Shown here: positions 32,227 through 44,984 of the stretch, in pieces | How the letters are laid out: each line of letters starts with the position of its first letter | Position numbering within the stretch: the first letter of the stretch is position 1 | Assembly: GCA_022376925.1 (NCBI GenBank) | Contig: JAIOJX010000025.1 | Span: forward strand, 95,011,608 to 95,075,607 | From: Tragulus kanchil | Taxonomy: Eukaryota; Chordata; Mammalia; Artiodactyla; Tragulidae | DNA length: 64,000 nucleotides | Direction of reading: 5' to 3' | Position numbers and translations under genes: made by a program | The notes under the pieces: model-generated | Seen by the model: only the letters and a program-made list of their open reading frames with translations | Told to the model about the DNA's origin: nothing | Database searches by the model: none

Positions 32227-34340
32227 AGATTTTTAAAATTATAAGCTATAGTGAATGCTTGTGACCAGAATATTTTTTCTGAAAGCTAGTAAATTTAAAG
32301 ATTATAAAGACTTCAAACTTTGCGCTATTTCCTTTGAGTCTTCATTAACTTTTCTACGCTTCTGAAATAGACACTTAAATCTCTCTGTGGAAGTATAAAG
32401 AAGTAATGTAATTTTGCAGAATATGATTTGCCAGTATACGTTTGCCAAATTTGACTTTATGACTATATTCCAGGAAAATAGAAAAATAAAACTCAATAAG
32501 GAAATAGTTTGCAACTAAATTTCAATAAATGTCCCAGAGATGGAACTTTGTGTCAGGGTCTTTTGTACATTGATTTAGTAGATTTCTTTTTCTTTCTTTC
32601 TTTTTTGCAGTGTTAAACACATTATTCCTTGAAGTTTATCTTGATGATGTAACATAATTGGATGACTGAACACTTACCACATGAGTTCTAACATTCCACT
32701 TTTTTAGACTGATTAACAGCTCTCTAGTGGGGAAAAAATGACTATGTGTTGCCACAGAAAAGTGGAGGAAAGAATGGGAGTGTGCCATCTAGGACCTGAT
32801 TGCTGTCAGCCCAATCTTCTCTGGCTCTGGATCAGAGGAAAAACGGCCCTGTAGGCTGAGTTGCCAAGGATCCACCAGCCCCCACCGCCCCCCACCTCTC
32901 CTACCCCTTCATCCTGCCTTTGACTAGTTTGAAAAGTCAGTGGATGGTGCTGACAGTCAAGAAGAGGGGAACAACCTGGGATTTCTCCTCTTTCTCTGCA
33001 TTGGGCAGCATCTCTGATAGTACCTCTGCCTTCCTCCTGGCCTTAGCTTTCCCCTGGTGGCCCTAGGTCCTGGGCTCTCCTACCATTCCCATTCTCTCCT
33101 CTTGTTTAGGAAGGGCAGTGACTCCTGAGGTTGTTGCCTCATGAAGCCTATTTGGCATCTCAGATCTTCCATCTCCCATAGTATCCCTGTGTTAAAATGT
33201 TTCTGTTATATGTACTGGTTTCTAGTTGTCTGGACCGACCTTGCTCGATATAGGAACACGGAAAATTTTGAGAGAATATCAAAAAGATTTTTAAAATTAT
33301 AAGCTATAGTGAATGCTTGTGACCAGAATATTTTTTCTGAAAGCTAGTAAATTTAAAGATTATAAAGACTTCAAACTTTGCGCTATTTCCTTTGAGTCTT
33401 CATTAACTTTTCTACGCTTCTGAAATAGACACTTAAATCTCTCTGTGGAAGTATAAAGAAGTAATGTAATTTTGCAGAATATGATTTGCCAGTATACGTT
33501 TGCCAAATTTGACTTTATGACTATATTCCAGGAAAATAGAAAAATAAAACTCAATAAGGAAATAGTTTGCAACTAAATTTCAATAAATGTCCCAGAGATG
33601 GAACTTTGTGTCAGGGTCTTTTGTACATTGATTTAGTAGATTTCTTTTTCTTTCTTTCTTTTTTGCAGTGTTAAACACATTATTCCTTGAAGTTTATCTT
33701 GATGATGTAACATAATTGGATGACTGAACACTTACCACATGAGTTCTAACATTCCACTTTTTTAGACTGATTAACAGCTCTCTAGTGGGGAAAAAATGAC
33801 TATGTGTTGCCACAGAAAAGTGGAGGAAAGAATGGGAGTGTGCCATCTAGGACCTGATTGCTGTCAGCCCAATCTTCTCTGGCTCTGGATCAGAGGAAAA
33901 ACGGCCCTGTAGGCTGAGTTGCCAAGGATCCACCAGCCCCCACCGCCCCCCACCTCTCCTACCCCTTCATCCTGCCTTTGACTAGTTTGAAAAGTCAGTG
34001 GATGGTGCTGACAGTCAAGAAGAGGGGAACAACCTGGGATTTCTCCTCTTTCTCTGCATTGGGCAGCATCTCTGATAGTACCTCTGCCTTCCTCCTGGCC
34101 TTAGCTTTCCCCTGGTGGCCCTAGGTCCTGGGCTCTCCTACCATTCCCATTCTCTCCTCTTGTTTAGGAAGGGCAGTGACTCCTGAGGTTGTTGCCTCAT
34201 GAAGCCTATTTGGCATCTCAGATCTTCCATCTCCCATAGTATCCCTGTGTTAAAATGTTTCTGTTATATGTACTGGTTTCTAGTTGTCTGGACCGACCTT
34301 GCTCGATATAGGGAACACGGAAAATTTTGAGAGAATATCA
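32225..34340. repeat. Tandem duplication 12 (about 1.058 kb)
   Basis: Copy A is about 32225-33281 and copy B about 33284-34340. Copy B has one more G near 34312. The junction shows an expanded A run before GATTTTTAAAATT. Confidence 0.94.
32227..33281. other. Intergenic DNA, no gene
   Basis: It includes a T/C-rich tract near 32585-32610 and a C-rich stretch near 32880-32905. No element recognised; repeated in copy B. Confidence 0.55.
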
Positions 34341-35129
34341 GAAAATCAAAGATCCATATTCTTTTTTCCTTGACATAATCTTCAAGGAGTTTCAAATAAA
34401 CGAGTGAACAACTGTTCCTATAGCACTAATGATTTTTCTGTTTCAAGGATCAAAGGCTATTCAGGGTCTTCCAGAGCAAACAATCCCTAAGAATGTTTGG
34501 CTAGTAGAGCATGAACTTGCACTTTTCGTCAAATCAAGTTTTCTGTTATTTTCTAAGGGAGCACAGACAATTCCACTTTTTTTTTCTAGTGGAGAGGAGA
34601 TGTCATCATTTCTAGATTAATAGTTCTTAAAATAAATATGCAAGGGAAAAGAGAACAGACAGAATGAATGGGAGGGGGAAAGGAGTTTAGAGATAACTGT
34701 AAAAATAGGAAGATGACACGGTATCAGATAATACAACTATCCTCTTGGAGAGAAGGCGGATAGCTTTGGTTAAAGGAGGATTTAAAAAGTATTTTCTCAG
34801 AAATGTTACTCATAACTGTAGTTCAGTAAAAACATTTCAGTTATTTGCATGAGATCATAAGCCTCAGACAATGTAGGAAATGATATGGGCTATGGGCATT
34901 GTAAATATTAATAATCACAACCTTTCTGTGAATCTTTGCCAGCAAAGGAAAGGAAACGCCTTTCATAGTCAAAGCAGTGAGCTTGAAAAATGATCAGCAG
35001 TGACACAAACCTGATAGAGGAGAGGAGCAACCATTGGAAGTGTAAAATGCCTTGCTCCAGGAAGTTTTCCATTCCGCTTGTGAGCTAAGTGTGGTAGACA
35101 AGTCAGCAGACGTCTTCGCAGCCTTGGCC
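34341..35129. other. Intergenic DNA, no gene
   Basis: The reading frames are short and without domains; no repeat family recognised with confidence. Confidence 0.5.
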
Positions 35130-35640
35130 AGGCCATGAGAAAGATGGCTTGGAAGGAGAAAACAGAATTAAAAAGAAATATAACAGGGAAGATTGAGACA
35201 AAATATGGGCTCATTAGCTGGGGTCATGCTAGCCTAGAACTGCTGTGGGCTTAGGGACACCGGGTCAGCGTGTGTTAGAACGCTGCATGTGCGCACAGAC
35301 CAGACTCCTTTGAACTTCTTACAGGTCTAGTTGCCCCGCAGCTGTAGCAAGCTTTTTCCCTTAAAGAAATAAACAACATAGAGTCTCAAGGATTAGTTGC
35401 TGACTAAGGACGTGACTGAGTCCCAGTCTGTGCTGATTGGAAACATTGCCTGGATGCTTAAGCTAGCAATAGAAGAGGACTAAGTGAATATGTTCCAGGC
35501 TCTCGATCCATGAGATCGGGAGTCCCCTGGTCCCTTCCTTTCTGCTTATTTCTGTCTATGCGTGTATTTCTTAACGTCTCGCCACACCTACTGTTCTCCC
35601 TGTACCTGACTGAGGTTCTGTGCTAAGGGCCTTGTTAGGT
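35130..35640 (+). mobile_element. Probable solitary ERV LTR, family unresolved
   Basis: An LTR-like layout: an early segment shared with 25.1 kb, an AATAAA-like aagaaataaacaac near 35364, then a pyrimidine-rich 3' part (cttaacgtctcgccacacct). There is no coding sequence, and I could not fix exact ends or target-site duplications. Confidence 0.45.
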
Positions 35641-36198
35641 GACTTGTTAGGCAAGGTCAAACCTTGAGCTAGAATTTGTGTAAGTCACAGATCCACTCAT
35701 GGCTTCCTGGCATCAAATACAAATGCCTTTCTTAAATGTCCCAGGGCGTTATTGCTGTACAATGTGCCATTGTCCTCAAGAGCAATGACTTTGCTGTTAG
35801 GCTGCTTTGGTCACTTCCTTACTGAGGCATTTTGAGCAGGGATTGACCTCTCTGGGCCTCCTTTATTAAATAGGGGAAGAAACAACAGCTTCTTCAGAAC
35901 TCTGCACATTATATATTGAAGAGAACAGTGACTGTATGTTATAGTAGCAAAGAAAGCAGAAAACTGGGATTGGGGAATCTGCAGCAAAATAGGGTCACCA
36001 CATTTAGCTGGACAGTATATTGGGAAATACATTAAGTCTGAAACTGTGATTCATGTTCAGCTTAGGTTCCCTCTGTTTCTTGAGAATGTTTAACTTACTT
36101 AAGTCAAATGACATTTTTTTTACAGATGGAAAATTATGAGCTGTTTAGGAAAATAAGCACATGTCTTAACTGAGCAAGATCACCTTTTCCAAGAGAAG
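35641..36198. other. Intergenic DNA, no gene
   Basis: Nothing recognised beyond low-complexity A/T runs. Confidence 0.5.
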
Positions 36199-36214
36199 TG
36201 AAATGAAATTTTAA

Positions 36215-36748
36215 TTTTGGTGGGGGGGGGGCGGGCCAGGCAGCTTCTATTGGTCTTTCATTTCTCTATTTTCATCCGTCTTTGCTCCTTGGCTCCTGTG
36301 GGCCTCCCATCGCGGTGGCCTCTGTCGCTGCAGAGCGCCGGCTCTGGGCGCATGCGCCCCAGAGCTTCGGCTCGGTAATTGGACACATCATTCCTGCCGC
36401 TCTGCGGCACGTGGGATCTTCCCAGGCCAGGTATAGAACCGGCGCCCCTTGCACTGCAAGGCGGTGTCCTTACCCACTGGACCACCAGGGGAGGGGAAGC
36501 CCCCTATTGGTCTTTCATTTTGTCCATTTTCATCCATCTTTGTTCTTTTGGCCTGTGTGGGCCTCCCATCGTGGCAGCCTCTGTTGTCACAGAGCACCGG
36601 CTCTGGGCACATGCACTCCAGTGCTCCAACTTGGTAATTGGGCACATGGGTCCCCGCGGCACGTGGGATCTTCCCAGGCCAGGGATCGAACCGGCGTCCC
36701 TTGCACTGCAAGGAGGTGTCCTTACCCACTGGACCACCAGGGAAGCCC
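36215..36748 (-). mobile_element. Head-to-tail dimer of CHR-2-like SINEs
   Basis: Two SINE units in the same minus-strand orientation: unit 1 from 36748 to about 36505 and unit 2 from about 36504 to 36215. Each has its own A/B-box head (for example GGTGGTCCAGTGGGTAAGG). Unit 1 stops at ...GACCAATAG without its 3' tail and fuses directly to the head of unit 2. One pair of 16-base perfect target-site duplications, TGAAATGAAATTTTAA at 36199-36214 and 36749-36764, surrounds both, so they probably inserted as one transcript. Confidence 0.85.
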
Positions 36749-36764
36749 TGAAATGAAATTTTAA

Positions 36765-38235
36765 AAGTGTTTAGATAGAAAACAATTGATAGAAAAAAAT
36801 TTTCCCTCTCTCTCTCTTTTTCCCCCTACCTTCCTTCCTTCCGATGGGTGGTGGCCTCAGTTTTCATATTAACAAATATCAACCCAGAAATAATGGCTTT
36901 CAGCTGTATTTAGTGTAGAAATGTATTCTATCACTGTCATTGCTGAAATACCATTTTTTTGCAGGTTTTGACCAAGTCCTGCTAGAATAATTTTAACAGT
37001 GGATCAGATCTATGCAGGATTTCCTGTATGAGAACTCTGGAAATGAAAGATTTTAGTTTAGCTATAGCTATACGCCACTAAAAAAAAAAAAAAAAAGAAG
37101 AAGAAGACAAGAAAATAGCTAAGCTAAATGCCACTGTTTGTAAATGCATTTTAGTTTAGGAAAGTGTAATTAACCAGGTACATACTGTCAGGGACTTTAC
37201 AATAATAATTTCCTCCTCTAGAGCAAAGTTAATACTTAGTGGTTCAAATAAGCTGGTGTTCCCATTTCTCCCAACTCATATGACTGGAACAAGTTTACAA
37301 CCTAGTGGGACGGTCTTATGAACCTTCTAGGAAAATATGGTTTTGAACTTGCTAAGTGTTGAGGAGTTCTTCTTCATAGTGAACCCATTCATCTGTGGCA
37401 ACCCAACCTGTGTGGCACTTTAGGTAGAAAATAGGCCATATTTTGACACCAATACCACCTCCTTAGAATTTGGAAGCATCTATAGCTTTTCAGTAGTGTA
37501 ATGCCCTCACCTGCATTGGTGGCACAGAACATTTATTAAAGATGACTGTAAACCAACATTTACAGAGCTAAAAAAGAGACCATATGCTTGTGAGTAAAAA
37601 CACTGGGGGTGAACAGTCATTATTTGCCTGGGCCTGAAGGGGGAAGGTTATGGGTGTCCAAGACCCATCTCACTGTCTTTCTCCTGGCTTTATTTACCCA
37701 GTCTGTGGGATTACGACCATACCACTGCTCCTGGAGTGCTGCCTCCCCTGAGACCATACTATTTTGCAAACCCTCGAAAGGATGAAACCTCAGAGCAACA
37801 AAGGTAAACATGATTAATCACAACTTCTTTTTAATCACTAGTTTAGGAACACAGGAAAGAAAGATGAACGTAGGAAAGGTGGTGAGATTGACAAATAGGC
37901 AGCAACATCATAAAGCTAGTAGAAGAGAGGAAGCTGGATTCAAATGGGACAACTATTCCCTTTGTCCAAATATTTACACTGGTTGCATGAGCCACCTAGA
38001 TACAGAGGCATACCATCTTTCCCACTATGGGCAATGCACAGCATCTTTCCTGCACAATTTTTCTAGGTCATCCTCAAAGTAATAATATTTCTCTCTAAAT
38101 TACCATAGAACTTTAAATATGCTCCTTTTTATGGTAATCCACATCTCTCTCCACCCGAGTTGGATGAGAGTGAGAGAGAAGGAAAAAAATTCAAAAATGA
38201 ATCAAAATAAAAAAATTTGGTAATTGCAAAGAAGG
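36765..38235. other. Intergenic DNA, no gene
   Basis: A C/T tract lies near 36806-36842 and an A-run with AAG repeats near 37080-37108. No protein features in the open frames. Confidence 0.5.
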
Positions 38236-38470
38236 TATTTTGCTACTATGGCCAAGAAAGTCCTCTTTGAGAAGAAGATACATAAGGAATGAGCAAGAAC
38301 TAGCTGTAAAAGCAGAAAAAAGAATGTTCCAGAGAGACAGAACAGCATGGGCAAGGTCCTCAAGAAAAGAAAGGACCTTGGGTGTGTATGAGGAGCTGAT
38401 TGTAGGCCAATCTGACTGGGAGCTAGTGAAAGTAGAAGAGAACCTTAGGGAAAGCAACTCTGTATCCAGA
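38236..38470 (-). mobile_element. L2 LINE 3' fragment
   Basis: The plus strand reads an inverted L2 3' region: a gaatgttccagagagacaga segment, agcatgggcaaggtcctc, and ggccaatctgactgggagc. An opposite-orientation fragment of the same part of L2 lies at 63240-63600. Confidence 0.6.
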
Positions 38471-38559
38471 ATAGTGTCTCTTCTGGTAGGGACGAAACAC
38501 TGCTCCTTCCATAATGGTAATGTTCCAATGTAATAAACCTGTCACTTGATAGCTGGCTG

Positions 38560-38990
38560 ATCGCCCTAGGAAATGGCACCATTGAGGGGGCTCTGTGTTG
38601 GTCTCTACTGCTGCATATCAGGCACTCAGCAGTGGCCAGGCCAAGTGGTCCTTGGTGAATGGGAGTCTGTGTTGCTGAGCCCATGTGTAACCTCCATGCC
38701 TGCCACCGTGGCCACTTTGCTCATGAGCCCACTGGATGACTGTAGTGATGACTAGAGAAAGTGACTGATTCGTGCCAACAGAACATGTCATCCTTTACTA
38801 TTGGTTGTTGTAATCCTCCTCTGCTGGCGTCACTCTTTGGTGAGCATTCACATTGGACACAGATATCTTCACCACCATTGGCTGTTCTACTAAGTTGATC
38901 CATATGCCTCTTCCCCCAGTTCCTTTGCTCCCGATTTCCTAATCGTGTTTCCTCCACATCCCTGATCACCCAGACAAACTATTAGCCACC
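38560..38990. mobile_element. ERVL/MaLR-like internal remnant
   Basis: The cluster around gccaccgtggccactttgct and gtgagcattcacattggaca resembles internal sequence of class III endogenous elements. It is heavily decayed with no usable frame. The assignment is from general resemblance only. Confidence 0.4.
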
Positions 38991-40670
38991 ACATATCCCC
39001 TGATCCCTCCAAAAATAAAAGAGAGCCTGACTACTGCATCTAATTTCGTTGGTCAAATGGTATTCTAAAATCATTTTTTCTAGAATATAGTGCTAGACTA
39101 GACACAGTAGATTTATCTGTATTATTTAGCATGCTCTGTGGAATGCAGATAATGCAAAAATTACTTCTTACTTAATTACCAGAAACCTTGAAACATAAAA
39201 AGATAATTGTAAATTAAGGAAATTTCTATTTCAATTTTGGTTTTGTTCATAATGTGTATGGATTTTTTTGGATGGATTTCCATCTAAAAATACACTGGAA
39301 GTTCAAGATCATATGATCACATTTTTGAATAATGCATCCTTTTGTTATCCCATCATCTTGAGAGAAATATGGTCTCACCAAACATATTTACAACTATGTC
39401 TTTTACTTTTACCTTTGTATTTGAACACAGAAGAGCAGTGAGTAATGTATTACCCAAAGTGGTCACAAAATACCTTTTGATAATTCTGCTAAGGTTTACA
39501 ATCATGAAGTGGCAGAAATATTGTATTATGTGTCTTAATTTTATGGTGCAATTAATTTAATTATTTTTAAAACAAAAGGAATGTGATACATAAGCACATA
39601 CTAATAACTATCAGAAATTCATTCATTCCACTAACAAAACTTTAGTGAAGCATACAAAGCCTCTGCCTTCAAAGAGTTTGAAATCTAGTGGCAAGGCTAA
39701 CTGTAACAAGGTTAACAAATAAATAAATATATAGTATAACATTGTATAATGATAAATGTATTAAAATAGTGGATTGTGTTCAGTGTTAATTATCAAAGTA
39801 TATTTGTTTGTTATAAAACTAATTTTTGTCTATTTAGAAAACCATGGAAAGTAACCATGATTTTTTCATATAATACAGTCAAATACGTTATAAGTTGCAA
39901 TAATTTGGAAATTAACTTGGAGCTAAATAATAAGGTATCAACAGTTATTTTTGGTTCTAGTATATGAAGTTTTTTTCAAATATGTAAAGTTGGGTTTGTG
40001 AAGAAAGCTCTTGTCTCTTTAACTTCCTGTTTAAGTAATAGAAGTCTAGGAAACTCTATGATTGACCAAGCGATAATGACAGTTTATTCATTGGCAAACT
40101 TGGCTTTTTTCCTGCCCATAAGCATAGCATTAAGAAGATGAAACCCTCACCACAGCATATGTGTACATTTTGCTGAACTGACAAAAATTGAACAATCCAA
40201 ATTCCAATCTTAGAAGTTAGGAGAGTTAGAAGTTACACTGGAAAACCTAAACTAACGAAGGCTATAACTGTAACAAGAGGAGTACTTGAGCTCCCCAAAG
40301 TCAGTTATTTAGAGTAGCAATTATTAGAGGCAAAATTCCATAAGAAAAATTTTCTTCTTCAAAAACTCATCACTAGATGAAAGATTTTATTCCAGCTATA
40401 CAGAAATGCTTCTTTAGCTCACTGGAAAAACAAAGTCAAATGTAAAGTTGAGTAGTCTGTTCCACAGTACTTTGTTTTGTATGTTAGACAAACAGTTATC
40501 TAATTGTGCATTAGAGGTACTGGAGTATATAAAATCTGAGAGAATCATTCCAGCCCATTTTCATTCTTTTCACTGTCTTTCACATCAGTATACTAGAATA
40601 TTTATTCTTGGTTATGTACCAGGATATTTGTTATCAACTATGTGGCAGTCTATCAAGACAAAGATAATCA
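38991..40670. other. Intergenic DNA, no gene
   Basis: AT-rich single-copy DNA. A possible ancient repeat lies at about 39610-39740 (attcattcattccactaac). The open frames are short and without domains. Confidence 0.5.
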
Positions 40671-40671
40671 G

Positions 40672-40880
40672 GGTTGTGTTTAGCCACTGAGTCATGTCCA
40701 ACTCTTTGGGACCCTTTGAATTATAACTCACCAGGCTACTCAGTCCGTGAGATTTTTCAGGCAAGAATGGGTTGCTGTTTCCTACTCCAGGGGATCTTCT
40801 TGGTCCTTGATTCAACGTGTGTCTACCATGTCTTCTGCATTGCAGGCAGATTCTTTAACTGCTGAGCTATCAGGGAAGTC
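40672..40880 (-). mobile_element. Bov-tA SINE (diverged)
   Basis: The Bov-A body (catgtccaactctttgggac on +) and a tRNA-like head end at agggaagtc on the right. It is more diverged than other copies here. Confidence 0.85.
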
Positions 40881-41620
40881 TAAGCAGATATGCAGCTCAC
40901 ATCACGTAAGCGCCTATATTCTGCTATTGCTATAGGAGCACAGTGTTGACTGTTTACTTCACTGAAGCTTTTCAGAGGGAATCTGAGCTCAGTCTCAGTG
41001 GGTCTATGTAACTATCTTGCATTAATGTGAGATTCAGTGTAAAGTAAATACATCAAATGGTAACTACCTATTGGACATTTCCATTTTTTCATATCTACTT
41101 AAGATTCACTTTCCAGGCACTCTAAAATCTTTCTGGGCCCTTAAGGGTAAAAACATACCTTCCCACAGGACACTCATTTAGTACTATCTGGTTACACCAG
41201 CAACTCCAGGAGCAACTATTTGGATGTCATCAAATCTCCATTGTCTCCTCTTGCTCTGAAACCTGAATCTGCTGAGTTTTTAGTTTCAACCTCTCTTGAT
41301 TCTCTTGTAGCTCTTTTTCTGAATTGCTTTTCTGCAATATGAACCCTGTTACCATTCATTTATTGACCAAAATACCAATAACACAGGGCATTTGTATTTA
41401 GCAGATCATGCTGAAGTTTCAAAGTTGTACAGTGAAATTACATTGCTGACTACAAGCCAAAAATTAACATTTAACAAGAGTCATCATGGTCCTACCATGG
41501 CCTCCATTGGTCATCCCTCCACCACTTTTTAACTTGCGGTCTCTCCTTAGGCTTGCTTCCTTCACTTCTGGTCAATGTCTCACCATTTATCTCCTGATCT
41601 TTCCCTGTAATCTCTCATGT
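40881..41620. other. Intergenic DNA, no gene
   Basis: No recognised element. Confidence 0.5.
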
Positions 41621-41621
41621 T

Positions 41622-41960
41622 AATTTGCTCAGGCTGCCAGAACAGAATACCACAGACTAGGTAGCTTAAACAACAGAAATTTATTATCTCCCATCTCTGG
41701 AGTCTAGAAGTCAAGATCAAGATACTGGCAGATTTTATTTTCTCCATCATCTCCCTGTATCCTAGCATGGCCATTCCTCTGTGCATGCATCCCTGGTGTC
41801 TCTTCTGTATCTTAATCTTCTCTTCTTATGTGAACACCAGTCAGAATAAAAGCTTACCCTAACAGCTTCATTTGAACTTAGTTATCTCTTTAAAGATCTT
41901 TCTTCAAAAGCAGTCACATTCTGAGGGGTTTAAGCCTTCAACATAAAAATTTGGAGGGAG
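41622..41960 (-). mobile_element. MLT1-type MaLR LTR
   Basis: Reverse MLT1 order: gctgccagaacagaatacca, aacaacagaaatttattatc, cttcttatgtgaacaccagt and cagtcacattctgaggggt. A fuller copy than the one at 28.6 kb. Confidence 0.85.
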
Positions 41961-42634
41961 GGAGAGAGACACCATTAAGTCCATTCTATTTCTCAAGTCC
42001 TCTCTTTCCTGTTTCATTACTAGCTTCTGATCCCCAAGTGTCAATTCCTTGTCTAAAGCAGAACAGTTTTGTTTTCCGGTAAGAACCTCTCTGTATATTT
42101 GAAACAAAATGATATCTTTCAGATTTCATTTTTTTCTTTAGCTCAGGTGAAAGTTTTAAAAGTATGATTTCTTCTCCAATATAAATAGTTTCCATGGCAG
42201 GACTCCATCAGTCTTTGTACATGTGAGGGACAAATACGATTTATTCTCCTTATTCCAAAGAAGTTCCCTCAGGACCCAACAGATGGGAAGGAGTTGGCTG
42301 AGGTGCTTAACTTTTCCTTCTTCCAACTCATATATTTCCTCTTGAATTTATTCACTTAAGTCACAAGAAGAACTTGTAAAAATTAACTTAGAAAAGGGAA
42401 TACCTTGTCAGCTGCTAATACATGCATTTCAGGATTTTTTTCTTTAAATAAAATTTTATCCATTGCATAACAGTTACCCATCATCTATAAGTCAAATAAC
42501 TCACCACACCTCTCTATCCCTCGTTTCTCCTGACAGTTCCTCCTTCAATTCCACTGCAAATTGGGGTCTTCCTCTTCAATTCCAGGGCTCTCTCACCACT
42601 CATCATTCAAGAAGTCTTTATCGAGCAATTAATC

Positions 42635-42770
42635 TATATTGTTGTTAATCTTTGCAACATAACTGTAAGGTAGATATTATTAAACATGCAGATGAGAGTT
42701 CATGGGTCAAAGTCTTGGTCTTATGCTATTTAGTGAAAGAATCTGGATTTAATCTGTATCTGCCAGGTCC
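42635..42770 (-). mobile_element. MIR relic
   Basis: Resembles inverted MIR: a gtaaggtagatattatta segment, then a weak core and gaatctggatttaatctg. Old. Confidence 0.5.
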
Positions 42771-43377
42771 TACTGTGTCTGCTTTTTTCACTTCATAAGA
42801 ATAGCAGAAATAAGAGACTTCCAGTTTTCAAACTCTCACTAGAGTTTGGAATTCTCAATACTCTTAGTCTTGTCCTCAATATTTGAATACTGTAAGGTCT
42901 ATCCAAGTTTATGTTCCTCTTGACCCTTTTTAAAATTAGAAAGAATATTTGGGGGATTATCCTTAAATCATAATCCTCTAAGATTACTCTTACTAGTTTT
43001 GCATTTTACCTTCCCATCCTGGTTGACGTTAGTTTACATATTGAAAATTGTGGCTAGTCCCTCCTGGTTTCGACAGGGTGAGAAGAGAGGGACCCCAGTC
43101 AGTGCCCTCCACACAGAGGGAGGGCAACAGTGGTTGGTGGGAAGCCCTGAAGGGAAGGAGTCCTGGGTCAGTGCCAAAGGACAGTAAATAATGAGACACT
43201 ATTCCAGGAAGTCACAAGCCAGTGAAAGTTTTGGGAAAGAAATGCAATATTCATGAACCAAGAGACAGTTCAAAAGGTGAATCAAGATGAAAAGCCCAAT
43301 AGGAGAGATGAGGGAATGAAACATGATAGTTAGGACCCAAAGGAAACAAATGTAGGTTGAAGGGGGGTTTAAGAACA
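42771..43377. other. Intergenic DNA, no gene
   Basis: A purine-rich stretch near 43075-43200; no element assigned. Confidence 0.5.
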
Positions 43378-43673
43378 AAACCTTTGTTTGTGCTGATATG
43401 TCCTTTATGCATTTCTAAGTGTGTATCATTAGGGCTCAGTTAAAATGTCACCAGAACTGGAATTTTTGGGCCTAACCTCTCTATAATAAGGAATTATTGT
43501 GTATTATGTATCTAAGTTAAATGCTTGATAAGTATTATTAATATTTGATTCTTCTGAATTCCTTTTTTCCTAAGTCATCGTGATGGGAAAAAAGAGTCAT
43601 AAACATAATCAATAGCTAATTTTAGTGAGTGCTTAAATCCTTCTAATGCTTTAATGCTTCTAACCCCATGATG

Positions 43674-43882
43674 TTTAGTGGCTAAGTCGTATCTGACGCT
43701 TGCAACCCCATGGGCTATAGCCCCCCAGGATCCTTTGTCCATGGAATATTCCAGGCAAGAATACTGTTGTGGGTTGCCACTTCCTTCTCCAGGGATCTCC
43801 CCAACCTGCTCTGAACCTACATTGGCAGGTGTCTCCTGCATTGGCAGGTGGATTCTTTGCCACTGAACCACCGGGGAAGCCC
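43674..43882 (-). mobile_element. Bov-tA SINE
   Basis: The Bov-A body (cttgcaaccccatgggctat on +) and head end ccggggaagccc. The duplicate is at 44776-44984. Confidence 0.9.
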
Positions 43883-44775
43883 AGTGAGAGAAGGATATTA
43901 TTATTCTCATTGTTCAGGTGAGAGGAATGGAGCCATGGAAGTGCTAAATAATTTTCTCATGGTTTTATAATGGGTCAGTGGCATGGCAAGGGTTTGCACT
44001 GATTACTATGTAATGTATTGAGAGATAAAATAATGATGCAGTATAAACAAATAAGGATCCAATGAACTGTGCTTGGATGAGGATGAAGGAGAGCTCTGCT
44101 AATGAGATGACATCTCTTCTATGGGTCATGCCACAACTTGGTGCCCATATAGATATTACCTTTAATTTTGCTTTCATGTAAATATTATCCATGATACTGC
44201 TCTCCTTACCCAGAAACTGAAAGTAATACATGAACAAGGATTCGTCCCAATTTTCCTTTTACGAAATAACCCTAAGTTTTAAAGACATTCCCATTCCACA
44301 GGGCTTGGATGTTCCATTCAAGTTATGGTTTGTTTCAGAAATTCTAGATAACCAGTGCTACAATGTTCATTGCAGTGACATTTTAAAAAACTAGTAGAGC
44401 TGGATAACATGTTAAAATCCACACAATGCTCTTTATACTTCAGGCAGTTTGGATACCTAAGTTAAAGGGGCTTGGGATTAAACCTTTGTTTGTGCTGATA
44501 TGTCCTTTATGCATTTCTAAGTGTGTATCATTAGGGCTCAGTTAAAATGTCACCAGAACTGGAATTTTTGGGCCTAACCTCTCTATAATAAGGAATTATT
44601 GTGTATTATGTATCTAAGTTAAATGCTTGATAAGTATTATTAATATTTGATTCTTCTGAATTCCTTTTTTCCTAAGTCATCGTGATGGGAAAAAAGAGTC
44701 ATAAACATAATCAATAGCTAATTTTAGTGAGTGCTTAAATCCTTCTAATGCTTTAATGCTTCTAACCCCATGATG

Positions 44776-44984
44776 TTTAGTGGCTAAGTCGTATCTGACG
44801 CTTGCAACCCCATGGGCTATAGCCCCCCAGGATCCTTTGTCCATGGAATATTCCAGGCAAGAATACTGTTGTGGGTTGCCACTTCCTTCTCCAGGGATCT
44901 CCCCAACCTGCTCTGAACCTACATTGGCAGGTGTCTCCTGCATTGGCAGGTGGATTCTTTGCCACTGAACCACCGGGGAAGCCC
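44776..44984 (-). mobile_element. Bov-tA SINE, duplicate copy
   Basis: Same insertion as 43674-43882, carried by duplication 13. Confidence 0.9.

Noticed and set aside
36218..36236. G-run as a G-quadruplex
   Set aside because: It is one poly-G run at the SINE 3' end next to the target site, without the four separated G tracts of a typical motif.
36282..36764. 160-codon frame, one of the longest in the window
   Set aside because: It runs across the SINE dimer antisense strand and its repeated peptide mirrors the two SINE units.
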